Of a stretch of DNA of 10,370 nt, positions 7,270 through 10,370 are shown one piece after another; positions within the stretch are counted from its first letter, which is position 1, and each line of letters opens with the position of its first letter. The DNA lies in NCBI GenBank assembly GCA_027077185.1, contig JALTGJ010000229.1, positions 1 through 10,370 of the forward strand. Reading direction: 5' to 3'. The stretch is from Spirochaetales bacterium. GTDB taxonomy: Bacteria; Spirochaetota; Spirochaetia; B11-G9. The position numbers and the translations under genes are program-made. The notes under the pieces were generated by a model, which was not told the origin of the DNA, ran no database searches, and saw only the letters and a program-made list of their open reading frames with translations.

Positions 7270-7279
7270 TTCGTTCTCC

Positions 7280-7465
7280 CTACCAGCTTGATTTTGTTAC
7301 ACCGGGAATTAGACCCTGACTGGCTAATTTCCTGAAACAAATCCTACACATTTGAAATTTTCTCATATACCCTCTGGGTCTACCACATACTCTACACCTG
7401 TTAACAACACGTGTACTGTACTTCGGTTTCCGTTGGGCTTTAATAATCATAGATTTTTTTGCCAT
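7280..7465 (-). CDS. rpsN: 30S ribosomal protein S14, short zinc-binding type
   Basis: S14 is a head protein of the small subunit. At 61 residues this is the short zinc-ribbon type (often called rpsZ or rpsN1), not the long type of about 100 residues. The four zinc ligands are C24, C27, C40 and C43, in a [20 protein letters not shown] block (24-43). The C-terminal [18 protein letters not shown] is the typical family ending. ATG at 7465 has GGGAG upstream, formed with the rplE stop codon TAG. The gene is in its usual place between rplE and rpsH, with gaps of 11 and 10 nt. Confidence 0.98.
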   Translation of the reverse strand: MAKKSMIIKAQRKPKYSTRVVNRCRVCGRPRGYMRKFQMCRICFRKLASQGLIPGVTKSSW

Positions 7466-7476
7466 AATTAAACTCC

Positions 7477-8028
7477 CTACTTCCTGAAAGGCATACCAAG
7501 TTTCTTTAAAAGAACTCTAGCTTCCTGATCTGTCTTTGCTGTCGTTACAATAGCTATATTCAATCCGCTAATTCTTTCAATTTTATCATAATCAATCTCA
7601 GGGAATATTATCTGTTCAGTAATACCCATTGAAAAATTACCATGACCATCAAAAGCGTTGGGATTTATTCCTCTAAAATCCTTAATTCGTGCAATAGAAA
7701 CATTCATCAATCTATCTAAAAATTCCCACATTTGATTACCCCTAAGAGTAACCTTTGCACCAATCTCCTGTCCTTCACGCAACTTAAAGTTAGAAATTGA
7801 TTTTCTAGCCTTGGTTTTTACTGCGTGCTGTCCGGAAATCAATTCAATTTCTTTTATAGCAGACTCAAGGAATTTTTTGTTTTGAATAGCATCACCAACA
7901 CCCGCATTTATAGATACCTTTTCAACTCTTGGTATTTCCATGCTGGACTTGTATCCAAATTCTTCAAACAGCTCTTTAGCCACCTGATCTTTATAAAGCC
8001 TCTTTACATTAGGTACATACTGTTCCAT
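7477..8028 (-). CDS. rplE: 50S ribosomal protein L5
   Basis: L5 binds 5S rRNA in the central protuberance of the large subunit and contacts the P-site tRNA. The 183-residue product has the standard length. Conserved segments are [18 protein letters not shown] (30-47), the [20 protein letters not shown] region (about 73-92), [15 protein letters not shown], the [20 protein letters not shown] run (about 117-136), and [13 protein letters not shown]. It closes with [14 protein letters not shown] and KLGMPF. The start ATG at 8028 shares its A with the rplX stop (TAATG), so the two are probably translationally coupled; GGAG lies 10 nt upstream inside rplX. Confidence 0.98.
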   Translation of the reverse strand: MEQYVPNVKRLYKDQVAKELFEEFGYKSSMEIPRVEKVSINAGVGDAIQNKKFLESAIKEIELISGQHAVKTKARKSISNFKLREGQEIGAKVTLRGNQMWEFLDRLMNVSIARIKDFRGINPNAFDGHGNFSMGITEQIIFPEIDYDKIERISGLNIAIVTTAKTDQEARVLLKKLGMPFRK

Positions 8029-8348
8029 TAGAGCACTTCTCCAGTTTTTCTTGCAATTCTAATCTTCTTACCATTTTCAAACTTATAACCAATCCTGGTT
8101 ACCTGACCAGCCTTTGTAGTCATAGCAACATTTGAAATATGTAATGCTGCTTCTATTTCGATAATACCACCCTTATCCTGCTGACTTTTTTTCTTGGCTG
8201 CTTTTTTAACCATATTAAGACCCTGTACAAAAACACGGCCTCCAACTCTGTCAACTTTCAAAACTCTACCGGTTTTCCCCTTTTCTTTTCCAGTTAAAAC
8301 CTTAACAGTATCATCCCGCTTAATTCTGGTTTTCATTTTCTCTTTCAT
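8028..8348 (-). CDS. rplX: 50S ribosomal protein L24
   Basis: L24 initiates large-subunit assembly and sits near the polypeptide exit tunnel. The product has 106 residues. An N-terminal KOW motif is clear: [19 protein letters not shown] (12-30), followed by [20 protein letters not shown] (39-58) and [15 protein letters not shown] (60-74), and a basic C-terminal part. Two ATG codons (8348 and 8336) are possible; the first is chosen because AAGGGG at 8354-8359 stands 5 nt upstream, while the second has only a purine run. The gene starts 9 nt after rplN and its stop overlaps the rplE start by one base. Confidence 0.97.
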   Translation of the reverse strand: MKEKMKTRIKRDDTVKVLTGKEKGKTGRVLKVDRVGGRVFVQGLNMVKKAAKKKSQQDKGGIIEIEAALHISNVAMTTKAGQVTRIGYKFENGKKIRIARKTGEVL

Positions 8349-8357
8349 GACAACCCC

Positions 8358-8726
8358 TTAAAGTACTTCAGGAGCCAGGGAAACTATTTTCATTTGCCCA
8401 ACATCCCTCAACTCTCTGGCCACAGGCCCAAAAATACGTTTACCTTTAGGATTACTGTTCGCATCAATAATAACACAAGCGTTATCATCAAAACGGATAT
8501 ATGTACCATCAGGTCTTCTGTATTCTTTTTTAGTCCTTACAATTACCGCTTTCTGGACTTCACCTTTGCGAATCGCTGCATTTGGTATAGCATCTTTTAC
8601 CGCAACAACAATCACATCACCAATCCCGGCAACAAGACGTTTACTACCGCCTAGAACTTTAATGCACTGAACTCTTTTTGCGCCACTATTATCTGCTACA
8701 TTCAGATATGTCTGCATCTGTATCAT
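8358..8726 (-). CDS. rplN: 50S ribosomal protein L14
   Basis: L14 lies at the subunit interface, forms an intersubunit bridge with 16S rRNA and is the docking site for the silencing factor RsfS. The 122-residue product is standard in length and sequence: [20 protein letters not shown] (1-20), [20 protein letters not shown] (21-40), [16 protein letters not shown] and [20 protein letters not shown]. It ends with [16 protein letters not shown] and SLAPEVL. ATG at 8726 is preceded by AAGGAG with an 8-nt spacer, one of the strongest ribosome-binding sites in the window. It is 18 nt after rpsQ, and marks the start of the spc part of the cluster. Confidence 0.98.
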   Translation of the reverse strand: MIQMQTYLNVADNSGAKRVQCIKVLGGSKRLVAGIGDVIVVAVKDAIPNAAIRKGEVQKAVIVRTKKEYRRPDGTYIRFDDNACVIIDANSNPKGKRIFGPVARELRDVGQMKIVSLAPEVL

Positions 8727-8744
8727 AACGCAACTCCTTTTATA

Positions 8745-8996
8745 CTATTTTGCCCGTTCAATAATTTCTGCCAGACGCCAGTGCTTATCTTTACTGACCG
8801 GTCTACATTCAACCACTCTAACGGTATCACCCTCATGAGCTTCATTCTTTTCATCATGGGCTTTCACTTTCTTTGTGCTCTTAACATATTTCTTATAAAG
8901 ACCATGAAGTGTTTTAGTTGTAACAGCAATTACAATGGTTTTTTCCATTTTATCGCTTACAACCTGCCCTGTAAAAGTTTTCTTATTAACATTCAT
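8745..8996 (-). CDS. rpsQ: 30S ribosomal protein S17
   Basis: S17 is a primary 16S rRNA-binding protein of the small-subunit body with an OB-fold. The 83-residue product has [20 protein letters not shown] (5-24), [20 protein letters not shown] (28-47), and the characteristic [20 protein letters not shown] (52-71) followed by HWRLAEII. An in-frame TTG at 9002 would add two residues, but the ATG at 8996 is preferred: GAGG at 9004-9007 is 7 nt from it and only 1 nt from the TTG. The 29-nt gap after rpmC is the largest within the operon; I see no promoter or terminator in it. Confidence 0.97.
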   Translation of the reverse strand: MNVNKKTFTGQVVSDKMEKTIVIAVTTKTLHGLYKKYVKSTKKVKAHDEKNEAHEGDTVRVVECRPVSKDKHWRLAEIIERAK

Positions 8997-9025
8997 ATCC
9001 AAGCCTCGCTTATCCCCGATCCACT

Positions 9026-9226
9026 TTAATTCTTTCTGATTTTAAGAGCATATTCATGTATAATTGTATTCAACCTTGCAATAGCCCGGCGAATAGTCCT
9101 TAACTCAAGAGGATTTTCCACATGCCCCATAACCTTATTAATCCGAAGATCTAATAATTTTCGACTTAGTTCTTCTTTTTTTGCTAATAATTCATCGTAT
9201 GTTAAATCATTTACTGCATTCTTCAT
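9026..9226 (-). CDS. rpmC: 50S ribosomal protein L29
   Basis: L29 is a small helical protein beside the exit tunnel and part of the docking site for trigger factor and SRP. The 66-residue product has the normal size and two-helix layout: [20 protein letters not shown] (8-27), [20 protein letters not shown] (28-47), and [14 protein letters not shown]. The family hallmark is the loop N-P-x-x-L/I-R-x-x-R-R-x-I-A-R near 38-51, which is present. ATG at 9226 follows the rplP stop by 3 nt. The Shine-Dalgarno sequence is weak (no better than TTTGG), so translation may depend on coupling to rplP. Confidence 0.97.
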   Translation of the reverse strand: MKNAVNDLTYDELLAKKEELSRKLLDLRINKVMGHVENPLELRTIRRAIARLNTIIHEYALKIRKN

Positions 9227-9229
9227 AAT

Positions 9230-9646
9230 TTAAACCAAATCCCTTCTAGCAACTATCTTTGTTTTGATAGGAAGTTTTGCCCTGGCAAGCTCCAGTGCCT
9301 CTTTTGCAAGAGAACTGTCAACTCCTGACATTTCAAACATTACAGTTCCTGTCTTTACAACAGCAACCCAGCCTTCAGGATTTCCCTTACCTTTCCCCTG
9401 TCTTGTTTCAGCAGGTTTTTTTGTATAAGGCATATGTGGGAAAATCCTTATCCAAACCTTACCACCACGCTTTATTTTTCTGGTCATAGCAACTCGGGCA
9501 GCCTCTATCTGACGATTTGTAATCCACCTTGGCTCCAGAGCCATAAGGCCATACTCACCAAAAGAAACTTTGTTTCCCTTCTGAGCTACTCCATTCCTCT
9601 TACCCCGCTGAAGCTTTCTGTATTTAGTTCTTTTTGGACTAAGCAT
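9230..9646 (-). CDS. rplP: 50S ribosomal protein L16
   Basis: L16 is a late-assembling protein close to the peptidyl-transferase centre and the A-site tRNA elbow. The 138-residue product is normal in length: [19 protein letters not shown] (1-19), [20 protein letters not shown] (25-44), [20 protein letters not shown] (45-64), [20 protein letters not shown] (65-84) and [20 protein letters not shown]. It ends in [15 protein letters not shown]. The start ATG at 9646 is preceded by a full AAGGAGG with an 8-nt spacer, embedded in the last codons of rpsC. It lies 2 nt after rpsC, the usual neighbour. Confidence 0.98.
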   Translation of the reverse strand: MLSPKRTKYRKLQRGKRNGVAQKGNKVSFGEYGLMALEPRWITNRQIEAARVAMTRKIKRGGKVWIRIFPHMPYTKKPAETRQGKGKGNPEGWVAVVKTGTVMFEMSGVDSSLAKEALELARAKLPIKTKIVARRDLV

Positions 9647-9648
9647 AC

Positions 9649-10353
9649 TTACTTCCTCCTTGAAGAAGCAGGTTCTCTTGATTTCTTAACAAGTAAACCT
9701 GCATCATCTTTACGGTCATTTTTATAAACATCACCATTATAAACCCATACTTTTACACCAATTAATCCAAAAGTAGTAACGGCTTCTGCAAAACCATAAT
9801 CTATACCAGCTCTTAAGGTATGAAGAGGGATTCTACCATCCTTACTCCACTCCGTTCTTGCCATTTCAGCACCACCGAGCCTTCCACTGATTCTAATTTT
9901 TACACCCTGAACACCGGCTTTCATAGCATTTGAAACTGCCATCTTAAGAGTTCGTCTAAAGGAACCTCTTGTTTTAAGCTGCCTCGCAACACCCAAAGCT
10001 ATTAACTGAGCATCAACTTCAGGACGCTTAATTTCTTTAATTTTAATCTGTATCTTTTTATTTGCTGTCTTCTGGAGTCTGGCACCAATTTTTTCTATAT
10101 TCGAACCCTTGGCTCCAATAATAATACCAGGTCGGGATGTTTTAACTACCAGTGTAATTCTCTGAGGCTGTCTTATTATCTCTATGTCAGAAATTTCTGC
10201 ACCCTTTGTCTCCGGTGCATTCATTAATTCTTTTCTGAGTTTTAAGTCCTCATGAAGAGTCTCTGCATACTCCCTGGGGTCAACATACCACTTAGATTTC
10301 CAGGTCCTATTAATACCCAATCTTATTCCTATAGGATTAACTTTCTGACCCAT
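9649..10353 (-). CDS. rpsC: 30S ribosomal protein S3
   Basis: S3 lines the mRNA entry channel of the small subunit with S4 and S5. The 234-residue product is within the family range. It starts [20 protein letters not shown] (1-20). The type II KH domain includes [17 protein letters not shown] (74-90), with the RNA-binding GAKG loop at 80-83. The C-terminal domain has [18 protein letters not shown] (142-159), [19 protein letters not shown] (163-181) and [10 protein letters not shown] (189-198). The tail is short and basic (REPASSRRK), and its codons encode the rplP ribosome-binding site. ATG at 10353 has GGGGAG directly upstream. The order rplV-rpsC-rplP is expected, but rplV lies outside the window except perhaps its last codons. 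Confidence 0.98.
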   Translation of the reverse strand: MGQKVNPIGIRLGINRTWKSKWYVDPREYAETLHEDLKLRKELMNAPETKGAEISDIEIIRQPQRITLVVKTSRPGIIIGAKGSNIEKIGARLQKTANKKIQIKIKEIKRPEVDAQLIALGVARQLKTRGSFRRTLKMAVSNAMKAGVQGVKIRISGRLGGAEMARTEWSKDGRIPLHTLRAGIDYGFAEAVTTFGLIGVKVWVYNGDVYKNDRKDDAGLLVKKSREPASSRRK

Positions 10354-10370
10354 TTACTCCCCCATTCCTG
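10354..10370 (-). CDS. rplV: Possible last codons of rplV (L22), cut by window edge
   Basis: Directly before the rpsC start, the minus strand has a TAA at 10356-10354, preceded in frame by codons for G-M-G-E. In this cluster rplV is the expected upstream neighbour, so this may be its C-terminus. Only 17 bases are visible, too few to recognise L22 by sequence. Another frame stays open past the rpsC start and could equally be the rplV end with an overlap. The gene name rests on position alone. Confidence 0.3.

Larger units (their letters stand above)
327..10370 (-). other. S10-spc-alpha ribosomal-protein operon (downstream part)
   Basis: Twenty-one complete genes on one strand have junctions from an 11-nt overlap to a 29-nt gap, with no internal terminator and no convincing internal promoter. 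The promoter must lie beyond the right edge, probably upstream of rpsJ. The order is the conserved bacterial one, but secY is followed directly by rpmJ; adk, map and infA, often found there, are absent. Expression is presumably growth-rate linked as in other bacteria; no regulatory leader is visible in the window. Confidence 0.9.

Noticed and set aside
8028..8060. S8 autoregulatory binding site near the rplX-rplE junction, as in E. coli
   Set aside because: I could not fold a convincing copy of the 16S helix-21 mimic around the rplE start; a covariance-model search would be needed.
8997..9025. Internal promoter or terminator in the 29-nt rpmC-rpsQ gap
   Set aside because: There is no T-run after a stem and no -10/-35 pair; the gap is simply a longer spacer with the rpsQ ribosome-binding site.
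1..10370. Reassignment of TGA to an amino acid, suggested by the absence of TGA stops
   Set aside because: No gene contains an in-frame TGA, tryptophan codons are TGG, and all proteins end where their families end.
1..10370. Mobile elements, CRISPR arrays, tRNA or rRNA genes, or an undescribed system
   Set aside because: I saw no inverted-repeat-bounded insert, regular repeats, transposase-like frame or RNA gene; every stretch over 150 bases is coding for a core gene.

Overview
The window is almost entirely the downstream two-thirds of the bacterial S10-spc-alpha ribosomal-protein supercluster, read on the minus strand from right to left. I see 21 complete genes in the order rpsC, rplP, rpmC, rpsQ, rplN, rplX, rplE, rpsN, rpsH, rplF, rplR, rpsE, rpmD, rplO, secY, rpmJ, rpsM, rpsK, rpsD, rpoA, rplQ. 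They are packed with gaps of at most 29 nt and three overlaps, so they look like one transcription unit. It ends at a strong intrinsic terminator (269-304) just after rplQ. The last few codons of rplV may lie at the right edge. A partial gene for a membrane-anchored protein, probably with its own promoter, begins at 183 and runs off the left edge.

Organism: an AT-rich bacterium using the standard bacterial code (tryptophan is TGG, no in-frame TGA) with Shine-Dalgarno-led starts. The direct secY-rpmJ junction (no adk, map or infA), the SecY C5-loop sequence, the basic S13 tail, the long alpha subunit and the extended L17 together suggest a spirochaete (Spirochaetota). This is an inference from remembered family features, not a search result. 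S4, S14 and L36 are all in their cysteine-rich, zinc-binding forms.

Layout: 10370-9026 is the end of the S10 part (S3, L16, L29), followed by S17 at 8996-8745. The spc part (L14, L24, L5, S14, S8, L6, L18, S5, L30, L15, SecY, L36) runs from 8726 to 3358. The alpha part (S13, S11, S4, RpoA, L17) runs from 3344 to 327. The products build both ribosomal subunits, the Sec translocon channel and the RNA polymerase alpha dimer, so one mRNA couples synthesis of the machinery for transcription, translation and protein export.

The gene content is ordinary core genome; I found no mobile element, CRISPR array, RNA gene or novel system. The points worth a second look are modest: many stop codons are fused to the next gene's Shine-Dalgarno sequence, no TGA stop is used in 21 genes, L17 has a 68-residue charged tail, RpoA has an acidic linker and a C-terminal extension, and two gene pairs overlap by exactly 11 nt. 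Several gene starts were corrected from the longest open frame (secY, rpsE, rpmD, rpsQ, rplQ) using ribosome-binding sites and family length.
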